A DNA stretch of 29,768 nt from CAYUWG01 sp964448285 (GCA_964448285.1 CAYUWG010000049.1:1-29768); one strand, 5' to 3'. Counted from the first letter of the stretch, positions 1 to 10,046 are shown. Notes: generated from the letters alone by a model not told the origin. Made by a program: numbers and translations.

Positions 1-3000
1 CCTTTACATGCGCGAGATAGACGCCGCTTTGCATTTTCGAAACGAGCCACTCGATTTCGTTATCCGTTCCGCCGATCGCTTTCGCCTTCATCTCATCTAC
101 TTTCTCACCCGCCGTGTCGTAGATCTTGATTTCGATATCGGCGTTTTGCGAAACGTAGTATCGGATCTTCGTCGTGGGTTCGTAGGTCGGGTTCGGCCAA
201 TTGTAACATCGTTCCGATGGGAAAAACTCAGCGATCGGCGCATCGACCGCACCAAGCGATGCGGCGTGGTTGCTGTTGCGCTCATCTGCGTACATGCTTC
301 GCCATACGAGCGAGTTCTGCCCGACGCGATTCGGCGTGTTGAACACGTAGAGATACCCGTCACTTCCCGCTGCGGCAATACCGAGAGCCGGATCATTTTT
401 TCCAAATGGAAACAACACAACGGAAGCATCCAAGGGTAACGGAACGGGAAATCCTTCAGCCTGCTTTGCACGCGTCGTGAGCTGAGACAATTCTCCCTCG
501 CCGACAACGAATATTGCATCCTGTTTCGCGCCTTGAAGCCGCACCGCGAGAGCAGACTTCGCCGTTCGAACCAATGGATAGTAATCGACGGACGACAGCG
601 CATAGTTGAAAACCATCAAGCGATCGCCGAGGGAGATTACAATGTCGTTCCGTCCGTCACCATCCGCATCGGCTGAAGCAAGCACCGGCGATTGAACAGG
701 CAATGACCCGGAAGCAACTGGTACTGGTAATTCCGCAACTCCTTTTTCGTCGCCGGCAAAATGATGAACCGTCAAATCGGGTGTCGCGCTCACTGCCTCA
801 GTGTTTCCATCTCCATCACAGTCCGTCAGGATTACGTTCACCGATAATGCGGGAGTCAATGCACTTGTCACATCGCGCCCCTGCAGAATCTCATTCTGAT
901 CGAGATTGTACCCGAAAATATTCCGCGATGCCGAGACGATGTTCGATGAACCGGGAGTAGTTGCAAGCGCTCCCAAGCGTGCTTCGCTTCCCGAACGTGG
1001 AAAGGGACGTGAACTGACGTTACCCGAGATGACGATCAGTGTGTCCGCCGACAACCCTTCGAGCGAGTAAACGAGACCTTTCCCGGAAATCACAGCGTTC
1101 GCATTCTTGAACTGGATGCGTTCACCCGATGAAGCGTGTTGCTTCACGAGCTTCTCATCGATGAGGCCATCTGCATTACCATCACGTGAATCGAAGATAT
1201 GAACCGAAGCAAGGTAATCGTCGGTCTTTCCGATTACGACGATTTCGGAAATGCCGTCGCTATCGATGTCGCCTACGAGAGCGCTGCCGTGAACCCATCG
1301 AATGTTCGGAAGTCGTGCGACAATCGGTTCATTGAGATACGACGAACCGTCTTCTCGGAAAACGAATACGAACGTCGTGTCCGGTAATGACGAAGGGGAT
1401 TGCGTAATGCCATGCGAGGAGACACAGATGAGTTCATGCTTCCCGTCTCCATCAAGGTCGGAGGTTTGCACGAAGAATTGCCGGTGATGCATGCTTGTCG
1501 AGGTTCGAAGATCGATTGGGAAGCCTTCGACCGGTGCGATCGTGTTATCACCTATCGCGATGTCCAGCGACATCAGCGGTCCAGGTGAACTGAAGTTATC
1601 CATCGTCACGTGTGACCATGCCCCTGAGTTCGCGCGTGAATCGGGTGTGGTCATCGGACCGAAACTGTTTTTGTAGAGCGGCGAGATGTTTCCCCTGAAC
1701 CAGAAATCCAGCGGAGAGCCGGTGCCGATCTGGTCACCGAGAACGGTAGGCACCAACTTCCCGATATCCTGCGGTCCTCCCGCTTGTTCGAGATCGACGC
1801 CGCGCAAGTCGGGATTGTTGTTGACGGTGTTATCGGCAATGTTTTTCCCGATGATGTTTTCATCGACGTGCCAGATGAGAATACCGCCGTTCACGCGCAC
1901 TTCCTTGCTTTCCGAAACGACCGTGCCGCCGGGCAGACTCCAATCGAGATCTTCGACGTCCACGATGACGCCGCGTAAACCGGAGACGTCATCGTTCATG
2001 AATCCGGTCGTGTCCTTCGGGAAGCGCAATTCGATATCGTTGCCGCTGACGTTCATCGTTACGCGCTGGCCGTTCGCGCCGGGGTCGCGCTGACGGTTTT
2101 CGAGAAGCCAGTACTCTTTCGAAGTCATCGGGACTCTGAGAATATCGGCAGTCGATGGCTGGTCGGTGCGTTGCGCGGTGAGCAGATATTCCCGTTTCCC
2201 CGGCGTCGCTTCCCGTGGGGCGGTCCAGCCGAGAAATTGTTTCTCCCATGCCGAAGGCGCCGGCGGGCAAATGCCGCCGTAAGCGAAGATGCCCTCTGCA
2301 TCCATCAAGCCGAATCGGCTGATGCCCGTGCGTCCGGATTTCGTGTCGAAGAGATCGGGGAGTCCCGCATACGTTCCGAAGCTTGCTGCGAGCAATCCAT
2401 TGATCGTCAGTTCGAGCAATGCCGTTTGCCCCGTTATGAGCGGAATCTCCCGGTTGTTCGTTGTCGGTACGATGGACGTGTTCGTGATGAAGAACGAATC
2501 GCCACGCACTCCGATCCCCCTGAAGTCGGTACCGAAATGCTTCTTGAATCCATTCAGCGTAAACGAAAGCGAGGGGATATCGAACGGTGTTGGGTCGCTT
2601 CCGGTAATGCTTGCAAGGTCGATGTCCCGGCCGCGCCCGGCGTGAAAGACGACGAACATATGGTACTGTGAGAAATCGACGCTCGGAAACTGTGCATCGG
2701 CAAGTTGCCACGCTTCAACAGCGAGGTTCGCAACGGGCTTTTCCGGCTGGCCTTTCAGAAATGTATAATCCCTTATCGGTTTGGAAACGGTGACAATGCC
2801 ATCGAGCACGTTACCGACAATGTGCGTTCTTCCCGAAGAAGCCTTTCGGACGTAGTTCTCTAAAAATCGCGCGTGTGCCTGGAAGTATGCACGGTTATGC
2901 GGATATGGATCGAGAATCTCACCACCGTAATCGAATGGATAGATCGTCCCGAACTTTCCCGTCCCGCTTGTACGCGCTTCCTTATCTTCCTGAAACTCAA

Positions 3001-3172
3001 CCATGACAGCGAGAACGCGAACGGTATCGGGAAGTGCGACCGGCTGATGTTGGTTTCCGGCAACTTGTATCGGGTGATCGAAGCGCACTCGCGTTGCCTG
3101 CTGTCCAAATGCATGGTTGAATAAGGCAGCGATGAAAGCGCTGATGATTGCGAATTTGCCTGATGAAATCAT
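1..3172 (-). CDS. Secreted M6-peptidase-like protein with degenerate zinc site, FG-GAP motifs and T9SS sorting domain (partial, runs off left edge)
   Basis: The reading frame stays open from an ATG at 3172 to the left edge, 1057 codons without a stop; the last few residues are missing. Residues 1-23 are a signal peptide ending AFG before QQ. The N-terminal half resembles the M6 (immune inhibitor A-like) peptidase family: GLPDLFD, then FGLMD, then PSAWEKQFLGW around residues 269-300, and later IWHVDE and GVDLEQAGG. Where active members carry HExGH just before GLPDL, this protein reads ASFGT (residues 263-267), so both zinc histidines and the catalytic glutamate are absent. DxDGDG-type calcium motifs recur from about residue 572 (DLDGDG, DCDGDG, DADGDG), suggesting an FG-GAP/VCBS propeller. 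From about residue 990 there is WPNPTYEPTTKIRYYV and then SGVYLAHVK, a type A T9SS C-terminal sorting domain. It is probably an outer-membrane-translocated, surface-attached protein exported by the PorU/PorV system encoded next door. The ATG has no strong Shine-Dalgarno sequence. Family assignment is from motifs; the binding or structural role is inference. Confidence 0.85.
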   Translation of the reverse strand, partial: MISSGKFAIISAFIAALFNHAFGQQATRVRFDHPIQVAGNQHQPVALPDTVRVLAVMVEFQEDKEARTSGTGKFGTIYPFDYGGEILDPYPHNRAYFQAHARFLENYVRKASSGRTHIVGNVLDGIVTVSKPIRDYTFLKGQPEKPVANLAVEAWQLADAQFPSVDFSQYHMFVVFHAGRGRDIDLASITGSDPTPFDIPSLSFTLNGFKKHFGTDFRGIGVRGDSFFITNTSIVPTTNNREIPLITGQTALLELTINGLLAASFGTYAGLPDLFDTKSGRTGISRFGLMDAEGIFAYGGICPPAPSAWEKQFLGWTAPREATPGKREYLLTAQRTDQPSTADILRVPMTSKEYWLLENRQRDPGANGQRVTMNVSGNDIELRFPKDTTGFMNDDVSGLRGVIVDVEDLDWSLPGGTVVSESKEVRVNGGILIWHVDENIIGKNIADNTVNNNPDLRGVDLEQAGGPQDIGKLVPTVLGDQIGTGSPLDFWFRGNISPLYKNSFGPMTTPDSRANSGAWSHVTMDNFSSPGPLMSLDIAIGDNTIAPVEGFPIDLRTSTSMHHRQFFVQTSDLDGDGKHELICVSSHGITQSPSSLPDTTFVFVFREDGSSYLNEPIVARLPNIRWVHGSALVGDIDSDGISEIVVIGKTDDYLASVHIFDSRDGNADGLIDEKLVKQHASSGERIQFKNANAVISGKGLVYSLEGLSADTLIVISGNVSSRPFPRSGSEARLGALATTPGSSNIVSASRNIFGYNLDQNEILQGRDVTSALTPALSVNVILTDCDGDGNTEAVSATPDLTVHHFAGDEKGVAELPVPVASGSLPVQSPVLASADADGDGRNDIVISLGDRLMVFNYALSSVDYYPLVRTAKSALAVRLQGAKQDAIFVVGEGELSQLTTRAKQAEGFPVPLPLDASVVLFPFGKNDPALGIAAAGSDGYLYVFNTPNRVGQNSLVWRSMYADERNSNHAASLGAVDAPIAEFFPSERCYNWPNPTYEPTTKIRYYVSQNADIEIKIYDTAGEKVDEMKAKAIGGTDNEIEWLVSKMQSGVYLAHVK

Positions 3173-3202
3173 GAACGATGCGACTGTGCTGTGAGAACTA
3201 TA

Positions 3203-3236
3203 AACGGCTCACCCTCCGGGTAGAGGGTGAGCCGTT
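3203..3236 (-). terminator. Strong hairpin terminator after porV
   Basis: A perfect 14-bp stem (3203-3216 with 3223-3236) encloses a 6-base loop. On the minus strand it begins 39 bases after the porV stop and is followed by TTTATAG, a short T-run. It separates porV from the M6-like gene. Confidence 0.75.
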
Positions 3237-3274
3237 GAAGGGTATGCGATCGGGAGATCAGAGGGATGATCGTT

Positions 3275-4441
3275 TCAGTTTCTTGAATCGTCGGCAGGAA
3301 CGCGTGTACCGTCGTCGGGAGGCGTCATGAGGCGATCCCAAAGAATCGAGAGCGTGAAGCGCAGAGTGTCAGCAAGCGGACTCTTCTCGTTGGAAATGTC
3401 CGTCGAGATATAACTGAAGTCGAACCCGTAGATCTCATACCGCACTCCTGCGCCGAAAGTCAGGAAGCGGCGATTGCCCTGATCTTCATCTTCATGGAAG
3501 AAACCGAAGCGCAACGCGAGAAAGTCCGAATACCAGTACTCGATGCCCGTTCCAAAAACGAACGTACTAAGCACATTAGGACTTTTAAAGGAATCAAAAA
3601 GCGCCTCGTACACGGGTGTTGCTTTTGTGCCTTTGCGGCTGACTATGAGCTTGCTGAAGTCGGTCGCCCAAGTAAGACGATTGTATTCCTGCTTCACAAG
3701 ATCGACGCTAAAACCGAAACGCAAATTCGTCGGGAGTGGATCGGCTTGGTCCTGATCGATATAGGTGACGGAAGGACCGATGTTCGTTACAGAAGCGGCA
3801 AGTGCGAAACGGTCACCGAAATTGACGTCCGTAAAGGGGATAACGAATTTCGAAGGCCGGTAGAGGACTCCGATATCACCCGCGACCGCCGTTGCCGTTC
3901 CCGAACCTTGCTCTCTTCCGGTCGCAACCGGCGAGAGACTGCTATGGATCAACTGCAATCCGAGTCCGATTCCTAAATCTTCATCCAATCGTGCGCCATA
4001 CGAAGCGCGGATTGCCATTTCGAAACTCGAAAATGTGCCGAGCGGGTTGTTCGCTTCATCGCGTCGCTCGAATCTGCCGAGGTTCAAAAAGGTAAAGGCA
4101 GCCCCTAACGTTCCGTCGATCGAAGGGAGATGGAGCTTGTAATTCGCATACTCATAGTAAAGGTCGCTCTGTTGGAATTGGGGAAGCCAATTCGAGTGGG
4201 TGAGGCTGAGTTCCTGGCCCTTTTGAAATGCAAGGCCTGCCGGGTTCCAGAAGACTGCCGATGCATCGTCTGAGATGGCAACTCCGGCGTCACCCATAGC
4301 GCTGGCGCGAGCCGTCGGGGAAATCAGCAGAAACGGAACCGCCGTACTTGCGGCGCCTTGTGCCATGAGTTGATCCAATGGCATGACGACGCTGAGAGTC
4401 ATCATTCCCGTTACTGCTATTGTTTTCAAAATCCTGTTCAT
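3275..4441 (-). CDS. porV: Type IX secretion outer-membrane protein PorV
   Basis: This 388-residue protein starts with a signal peptide (MNRILKTIAVTGMM..., cleavage near LMAQG). The mature N-terminus carries the PorV/PorQ-type stretch FLLISPTARASAMGDAGVA followed by DDASAVFWNPAGLA, then an amphipathic beta-barrel of the FadL-like type. In known T9SS, PorV collects cargo from the translocon and delivers it to the sortase PorU. It lies directly downstream of porU, as in several T9SS genomes. I chose the ATG at 4441. An in-frame TTG at 4477 falls inside the -7 promoter element, so it would lie upstream of transcription. The protein ends in a short polar tail (DDSRN). Confidence 0.88.
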   Translation of the reverse strand: MNRILKTIAVTGMMTLSVVMPLDQLMAQGAASTAVPFLLISPTARASAMGDAGVAISDDASAVFWNPAGLAFQKGQELSLTHSNWLPQFQQSDLYYEYANYKLHLPSIDGTLGAAFTFLNLGRFERRDEANNPLGTFSSFEMAIRASYGARLDEDLGIGLGLQLIHSSLSPVATGREQGSGTATAVAGDIGVLYRPSKFVIPFTDVNFGDRFALAASVTNIGPSVTYIDQDQADPLPTNLRFGFSVDLVKQEYNRLTWATDFSKLIVSRKGTKATPVYEALFDSFKSPNVLSTFVFGTGIEYWYSDFLALRFGFFHEDEDQGNRRFLTFGAGVRYEIYGFDFSYISTDISNEKSPLADTLRFTLSILWDRLMTPPDDGTRVPADDSRN

Positions 4442-4474
4442 TGATTCTCGGTTACTCCAAAGTTTTACAACTGA

Positions 4475-4507
4475 CAAACTTACTTGTGAATGTGTGCATT
4501 ATCAAAA
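4475..4507 (-). promoter_or_regulatory. Bacteroidota-type promoter for porV
   Basis: On the minus strand the sequence reads TTTTG (4507-4503), a 20-base spacer, then TAAGTTTG (4482-4475), which fits the Bacteroidota TTG/TAnnTTTG housekeeping promoter exactly. Transcription would begin near 4468, giving a leader of roughly 27 bases before the porV ATG at 4441. Confidence 0.7.
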
Positions 4508-4535
4508 CCAAAATCCCGCACTCTCTGCAAATGCC

Positions 4536-7500
4536 TCATTTTAGCACCGAGAGCTTGCCGATCGCCTCGCTGCCTCGTGAGCCGTCGCGTGTCGTGCAGA
4601 TGATTTTGTAGAAATATATTCCATTTGCGATCTCGCTCCCCTCTTCGTCTTTCCCGTCCCAAGGGATGTTGATGAACCGCTCGTATATGTTCGGTTCTTC
4701 GATCGTCTTGATCAATCTGCCGGCAAGCGTGTAGATCTTGATTGAAACGCTCACCGCATCGGCTTGATTGTGCTGGAACGTAAAGGCGGTCCGGCCCGCC
4801 ATCGGATTCGGAACGTTGAAGACGTTACTGACGGTAAGTTTTTCGCTCGAAGCAACGACGAAATATGTTTCCGCCGTGGACGAGTTGTTGTAGATATCCC
4901 ACGCTCGCAATCGGATCGTATGCGTTCCCGGAGTGAGATTTTTGAAGCGATACTCTACGGTTCCGCTTTGATAGGAATCGGGCTTGCCTTTGTAAAACTC
5001 ATTGAGCACGATGCTCGTCTCGCTGTTGTCGAGCCATGCTTCGATGTCGTGGCCGATGCCTATTCCTGCCGTGTTGATGCCGTGGTCATCGTAAAGGTCA
5101 GCGATGAGGAGCGGGTTTTCGTTCGTCATGTCGCCCGGCCGAAAACTCCGCGTGTCCATGTAAAGCTGAATTTCAGGACCCTTGTCGTCCGCCGTGGCAG
5201 TAGTGTCGGAGCCGCCGATACGGAACTGAGTCGATACACCGACGCCATCAACCGCCTGATTGTCGAAGTACATGCTGAATCGCCCGCTGTTGTTCTCGTA
5301 CGAGATATCCTTCGGAACGATGAACGTCACCGTCAACAAGCCGTTGGCAATCGTTGCCTGACCTCGGTAGAGGATTCCTCCCTGAAGCGAATACGTCCAG
5401 TTGTTCCATTCCACCACGGGCACTGCTCGCAACGCATCGCGCAGTGTCACTTCCGATGTGCCGTTGAATTCGGTCCATACGGTACTGTCCGGCTTTCGAA
5501 TGGATGCTTTCACCGTGACTTTCGAAAGAGCGCTGAGCTGTATCGTATCTCCGGTGACGGATTTGTCGTTCACAAGGATTTCTTCCACAACAGCCCGGTG
5601 ACGCGGGAGCGCGAGACGAAGCGATGGGTCACCGAAGAGGTGGAATTTCTCGAAACCAACGTCTCCGTACAGTTCTTGCTTCGTGGCGTAATTCCCATCA
5701 CCGACCCGCTTGATTGTCCCGTCAGCTTCGCGGCCTTTGTTAATGACCTGCTGGATGAAGATTCGGTTGTAAAGTGAGTTGTCGTTCGAGAATACAACGC
5801 GTGGAGAGGAAATTCCTCCGATTGCAGCTCCATCCCGCTTGAGAACGAAGAGCTCCGTACCACTTCGCAATCCCGGTTTATCGTATAAACCGAAAGCACA
5901 GGTGGCCGCGATTAAAAAGGTGAGTCTGCGGTCGTTTTTCATTTGGGGAACCGCTGCATCGACGGAGAGGACTTGCTCATGCGCCCATACGGATTCGCTC
6001 CCGTGTCCCGTGTAATTGATGATGAGCGTCCCATCGTTTATCTGGTCGAGGATGTCACGCGCTGCATCGGGCTTTCTCCGTCCTTGAGCGGTATTCTCGG
6101 TCGGATAGGAGACGATATAGATTTTACGCTGTTCTATTTCTGCCGGGAGTTGGTTGGCAATAGCTTCAGACTGTGACGTGTGCGTACTGCCGTCGTCACC
6201 TCTTGTCGTCAGGCCGTCATCGGCGACGAAAGTTACTCGGTTTTTCCAGGGATCGAAGTCAACGTCGGCTTCATACGTGATGATCTTTTGAATGACGTCG
6301 TCCGCTTCCTCGAGCGTTTGAGCCGGCAAACGTCCTACACCTAAATCGACGCGCTGATCGTTCCCTGCGACCTGTACGAAGTAATCATCCGTGACATATG
6401 TCGCGATGAGATTCACCGAATTTTCGGACTGCCAGACCGGGACGATCGTGCGCTCGGTCGTTGTGTAATTTCGATAGTCGAAATGTCCATCTCCGAGAAG
6501 GAGGAGGTAGCGCGGCTTGATTTCCCAATGTCTCAGTGCATAGGCAATGAAATTTCGGATCGCCGTTGGATCGACAAGTGACCCATTGAATTCGTTATAG
6601 ATCTCCGACAAGCCGACAACACGTGTTGAAATGTAATCCGCGCCCGGTTTTTCGCGATGCGCTTTCAGCTTGTTTGCAGAAGGAACGAAATCGTCCGCAG
6701 TGATGATGACGAACTCCGCACCGTCATTTGTCATGCGCAGTTGTGAGTTCTTCAACTTTACCGGTGAGGCTGGAGTTTTTATCGCGTTAAGCCCTATGGC
6801 AATGTGCTGACGAGGAGTACCGTTTTCCGCAGCAGCTTGAAAGCGTATCGTTCCGCCACTGATACTCGGATCGAACATGGTGCTGACGTTCAGATAGTCG
6901 GTAACGTCGAACACGCGCACGTTGCTGTTCGTGAATCCGTTTATTTCATAGGCAATGGGAGCGGTCGTATCGGGTGATGAGAATGCGAGCACGTCCGACG
7001 ATGCACGAAAGGCGCGGGCGTAAAACCATTCTACCCAATCCACATAACCACCGCGATTCCGCTCGGGAGAGCTTGCGTCATAGGATATCGAAACGACGCT
7101 GCGATCATCCTGCAGCGCGCCTTGCCAGCTAAACTCCCGAACTCCGGAGCTTGCGGCGATTTCTGCCCGATCCGTGTTGAAATCGACGACAGGCATCTTT
7201 ATCGTATCTAAAGTAATCGTGCCTTCCCTAAGCGTGAATGCGTTCGTCGTACCCAGGTCGGATTGCGAATACAACTGCACTCTGTATGTGACAGGCTCTG
7301 AGGATACTCGGCCTTCTAACTTGCGCGTGATATCGGTGCGATTGCCTCCCGTTCCCGCAACCAGTTTCTTTCCGACCCAAAGTTTTCCTGAACTGAGAAA
7401 GTTATACGTCTCCTCTTCGAAAAACTCTTTGCCGATGAACCACTGCGGTGTGTAAGGGTTCGGTTCATTCAACGATGAACGTTGCTGCATTCGTTTTCCG

Positions 7501-8567
7501 TTAGTCCCTCCAAACGTCAGGAGATAAGCGTTCGCTTTGTCGAAGCGGTGAATGTAGTGCCGGTATCGTTTCAACACGGGGTCATACTGAAATCCATTCG
7601 GACCTTTGCCGTAAAAGAAAACGCGATCACCGTCGTCGAATCGTCCGTCGCTTTCACCGGTGACTTCTATGGCAACCTCCGGAAGATCATCGATGATGTT
7701 CTGATTCACATCCGTCGGGAGTTCACGACCGCCATAGCCATACATCTTGATCGTTCGCGGATCGATCGACGAGATATCGATCCCCGCTGCCTGAAACCAT
7801 GTTTTGTCCAATCGATAAATTCCCTCCTCGCTGATCTCTATGCGATACCATGAACCGCTGAAGAGTTCACCCTGGCTGACCTTCCGCAACGAACGTGAAG
7901 CAACGATGCGCCAGTGTTGCGGAGTTCCTTCATTCAAAACCGGAAGGCTCGAATACGACTCCTTCGTCTGCGTCGTGATTAAGTGCGCGTGTGGAGTTCC
8001 GAAATCCACGCGGATTAGGAGGCGCGAGTACACACGCAATACTCTTCGTGAAGCGTCGTATTGCATGGGCGTCATCTCAAGATTCCCGAGGATTCTGTCT
8101 CGCGCTATACCGATGCCTTCAAGCCGTGCCGTCGCCGTCGGGAAGAATCCCGCAAGGTTGTATTGCGAACCTGTCTCATACACGAATCGGATTCCATCCT
8201 CTGTTTGCTCAGTCCTCGGAATCGGTTCGAGGAGAATGTCCCGACGGTCTTCATAATCGGCTTGCAGAACAGTGACGAGATTCCCTTCCAAACCACGAAG
8301 CATCAGAAGCTCTGACCGCATCCGCAGGTCGGGCATTCCCGCATCTGCAGCGTAGAGACTTCTTCCCTTGTCAACGTCCACTTTCAAAAACTGCCGGCTG
8401 TCGTCACGAATGGACGACTCACGAACGATCGGTCTGTACTCGATAGTCACACCGTTCGCATCGCTTGAAACGACACGCAGTTCCTGGCTTACCGCCGAAG
8501 TGGAAATGATGAACGTGCTCAGCAGGATTACAGAAAGGGTTACATGAGCACAGGTTGGGTTCTTCAT
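4536..8567 (-). CDS. porU: Type IX secretion sortase PorU (C25 gingipain-like peptidase)
   Basis: This is a 1343-residue exported protein with signal peptide MKNPTCAHVTLSVILLSTF... cleaved near AVSQ. The central region is a C25 cysteine peptidase: NYTGHGSE gives the catalytic His855 and AATCAFG the catalytic Cys890, 35 residues apart, close to the spacing in Porphyromonas PorU. Upstream is the family's N-terminal region, including LLLGDGHFDYRN. The C-terminus (NVFNVPNPMAGRTAFTF to NGIYFYKI) is a FlgD/CTD-like sorting fold, which known PorU keeps rather than cleaves. PorU removes the sorting domain of T9SS cargo and attaches the cargo to the cell surface. The next gene, porV, is its functional partner. 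Start choice: 8567 puts the signal peptide at the N-terminus; an in-frame ATG at 8582 and a TTG at 8621 are alternatives. Confidence 0.9.
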   Translation of the reverse strand: MKNPTCAHVTLSVILLSTFIISTSAVSQELRVVSSDANGVTIEYRPIVRESSIRDDSRQFLKVDVDKGRSLYAADAGMPDLRMRSELLMLRGLEGNLVTVLQADYEDRRDILLEPIPRTEQTEDGIRFVYETGSQYNLAGFFPTATARLEGIGIARDRILGNLEMTPMQYDASRRVLRVYSRLLIRVDFGTPHAHLITTQTKESYSSLPVLNEGTPQHWRIVASRSLRKVSQGELFSGSWYRIEISEEGIYRLDKTWFQAAGIDISSIDPRTIKMYGYGGRELPTDVNQNIIDDLPEVAIEVTGESDGRFDDGDRVFFYGKGPNGFQYDPVLKRYRHYIHRFDKANAYLLTFGGTNGKRMQQRSSLNEPNPYTPQWFIGKEFFEEETYNFLSSGKLWVGKKLVAGTGGNRTDITRKLEGRVSSEPVTYRVQLYSQSDLGTTNAFTLREGTITLDTIKMPVVDFNTDRAEIAASSGVREFSWQGALQDDRSVVSISYDASSPERNRGGYVDWVEWFYARAFRASSDVLAFSSPDTTAPIAYEINGFTNSNVRVFDVTDYLNVSTMFDPSISGGTIRFQAAAENGTPRQHIAIGLNAIKTPASPVKLKNSQLRMTNDGAEFVIITADDFVPSANKLKAHREKPGADYISTRVVGLSEIYNEFNGSLVDPTAIRNFIAYALRHWEIKPRYLLLLGDGHFDYRNYTTTERTIVPVWQSENSVNLIATYVTDDYFVQVAGNDQRVDLGVGRLPAQTLEEADDVIQKIITYEADVDFDPWKNRVTFVADDGLTTRGDDGSTHTSQSEAIANQLPAEIEQRKIYIVSYPTENTAQGRRKPDAARDILDQINDGTLIINYTGHGSESVWAHEQVLSVDAAVPQMKNDRRLTFLIAATCAFGLYDKPGLRSGTELFVLKRDGAAIGGISSPRVVFSNDNSLYNRIFIQQVINKGREADGTIKRVGDGNYATKQELYGDVGFEKFHLFGDPSLRLALPRHRAVVEEILVNDKSVTGDTIQLSALSKVTVKASIRKPDSTVWTEFNGTSEVTLRDALRAVPVVEWNNWTYSLQGGILYRGQATIANGLLTVTFIVPKDISYENNSGRFSMYFDNQAVDGVGVSTQFRIGGSDTTATADDKGPEIQLYMDTRSFRPGDMTNENPLLIADLYDDHGINTAGIGIGHDIEAWLDNSETSIVLNEFYKGKPDSYQSGTVEYRFKNLTPGTHTIRLRAWDIYNNSSTAETYFVVASSEKLTVSNVFNVPNPMAGRTAFTFQHNQADAVSVSIKIYTLAGRLIKTIEEPNIYERFINIPWDGKDEEGSEIANGIYFYKIICTTRDGSRGSEAIGKLSVLK

Positions 8568-8630
8568 GGGTAGTTCCGCCATATGTGAAATTGGTGTATG
8601 GGACATTTCCGGACAATCCAATAATTCATC

Positions 8631-9893
8631 TCAGAGAGTTTTTTCACGCAATCGAAAGCGAGAGTAGTAATGAAGATTCATGATGATGTTCACCGCGTAG
8701 CTCGATGTATAGGCCATCGCAGCCCCAATCGCCGCGTACTTCGGAATGAGGATGATATTCAGAATCACGTTCAGCGATGATGTACTTATCGAGATGACAC
8801 GAATCGACCTTCCCTGCCGCTGTGCCGAAAGGAACGCATGGAACGGTTGGTTGAGGCCGTTGAGCGCGACGCCTGCCGCGAGAAAAGGAAGAAGCGCAAG
8901 AGCATCGGAATACTTTTCGGTAAAGAACAGTGGAATCAGCCATGAACAAGCGAATAGAAGAATGACACTACCGGCAATGCTCGCAACACCGTTTGCAAGG
9001 AAGACGAAAGGTGAGATTCGGTTCTCCCGCGCAAACCGGTAGTAACTGCTTGCGGAAATCGATTGGCTGACCATGTTGAGGGGAGAAAGCATCGTGCTCG
9101 CGATCGAATAAAAGCCAAGCGACGCCATGCCATGATGAAGCGAAATCAGCATCCTGTCTGCCCAGTTCGTCAAGCCATCGATGATCCGACCGCGATACAT
9201 TTCTTTGCCGAACTCCTTTACCTCTCGAGCAAGCAGTTTCAGTTCAACATCGATCCCGCGAAACTTTGGACGTTGTGAGACGACCGCGTAGAGCACCGTG
9301 ACGAGAGACGCACACATCGTACCGATGATTGCGGTAACGATCGTCAATTCTCCGGTAGAAACCAGCACGGTAAGAAGAACGATCAGTACTGTCCTCGGCA
9401 GAACGGTGTAGAGAGAAAGAAGTCCGATGCGATTCGCGCCTTGCGACGTCGTCAACAACAGTTCGATGATCGGCAAAGCAAAGACGAACGGCGAAACGAC
9501 AAGCAACAGCGAAGCAAGTCGCTCATCGAAAACCGACCGCGCAACGAAAGAAGCAAGGGCGGTTGCTATGCAAAACGCTCCTCCGATCAGAAGCGCGACG
9601 ACAAACACCGCACCGAGCCTGCTTCGTTGATCGTCCCTGTCCTTTGCGAGCGCCATGAGCCGCATACCACTCGATGACACACCGAAATCGAAAATCAATG
9701 AGCCGAAGGTGAGGATCGCCATCAACAGAGCGTAGGATCCGAATGCCTCAACGGACAATGCGCGTGTAAGAACTCCGTACACGACGATACCGAGCAGGGC
9801 ATTGATCCCTTGCGCAATGAAGTACGTCGCGGATTGTCGAACCATGCCGGAGTCGAGGATTTTCTTCATCTCTCGACCAAGACTATTCCTCAT
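8631..9893 (-). CDS. Polysaccharide/oligosaccharide flippase (Wzx/MATE-like)
   Basis: The product (420 residues) is almost wholly hydrophobic with about 12-14 predicted membrane spans. It begins with the family-typical RQSATYFIAQGINALLG segment and includes YGVLTRALSVEAFGSYALLM, a signature of the polysaccharide biosynthesis (RfbX/Wzx) branch of the MOP flippases. Such proteins move undecaprenyl-linked glycans across the inner membrane. It ends with a basic tail (RFRLREKTL). porU begins 63 bases downstream; in T9SS organisms cargo is anchored to A-LPS, so a glycan transporter fits, but its substrate is not visible. Start: ATG 9893 has GGTGG seven bases upstream; an ATG at 9974 would add 27 non-hydrophobic residues and shows no ribosome site. 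Confidence 0.82.
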   Translation of the reverse strand: MRNSLGREMKKILDSGMVRQSATYFIAQGINALLGIVVYGVLTRALSVEAFGSYALLMAILTFGSLIFDFGVSSSGMRLMALAKDRDDQRSRLGAVFVVALLIGGAFCIATALASFVARSVFDERLASLLLVVSPFVFALPIIELLLTTSQGANRIGLLSLYTVLPRTVLIVLLTVLVSTGELTIVTAIIGTMCASLVTVLYAVVSQRPKFRGIDVELKLLAREVKEFGKEMYRGRIIDGLTNWADRMLISLHHGMASLGFYSIASTMLSPLNMVSQSISASSYYRFARENRISPFVFLANGVASIAGSVILLFACSWLIPLFFTEKYSDALALLPFLAAGVALNGLNQPFHAFLSAQRQGRSIRVISISTSSLNVILNIILIPKYAAIGAAMAYTSSYAVNIIMNLHYYSRFRLREKTL

Positions 9894-10046
9894 GGTGAAA
9901 CCACCGAAAGAAACGACTGTGCTCCGTGGATGAACCACTATCGCTGAAGAAAAACCGGGATAAGAAATCGACATTCGTCACATGCGTTTGGTGAACGGAA
10001 AAAAAGCTTGTAACGAAAAGTCGATAGGTTCCTATGGTGTGATTGT

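Noticed and set aside
1..3172. Long plus-strand frames over the left end, such as 2171-2671 and 1686-2093
   Set aside because: They lie opposite the continuous minus-strand M6-like frame, which has a signal peptide, family motifs and a sorting domain; the plus frames have none.
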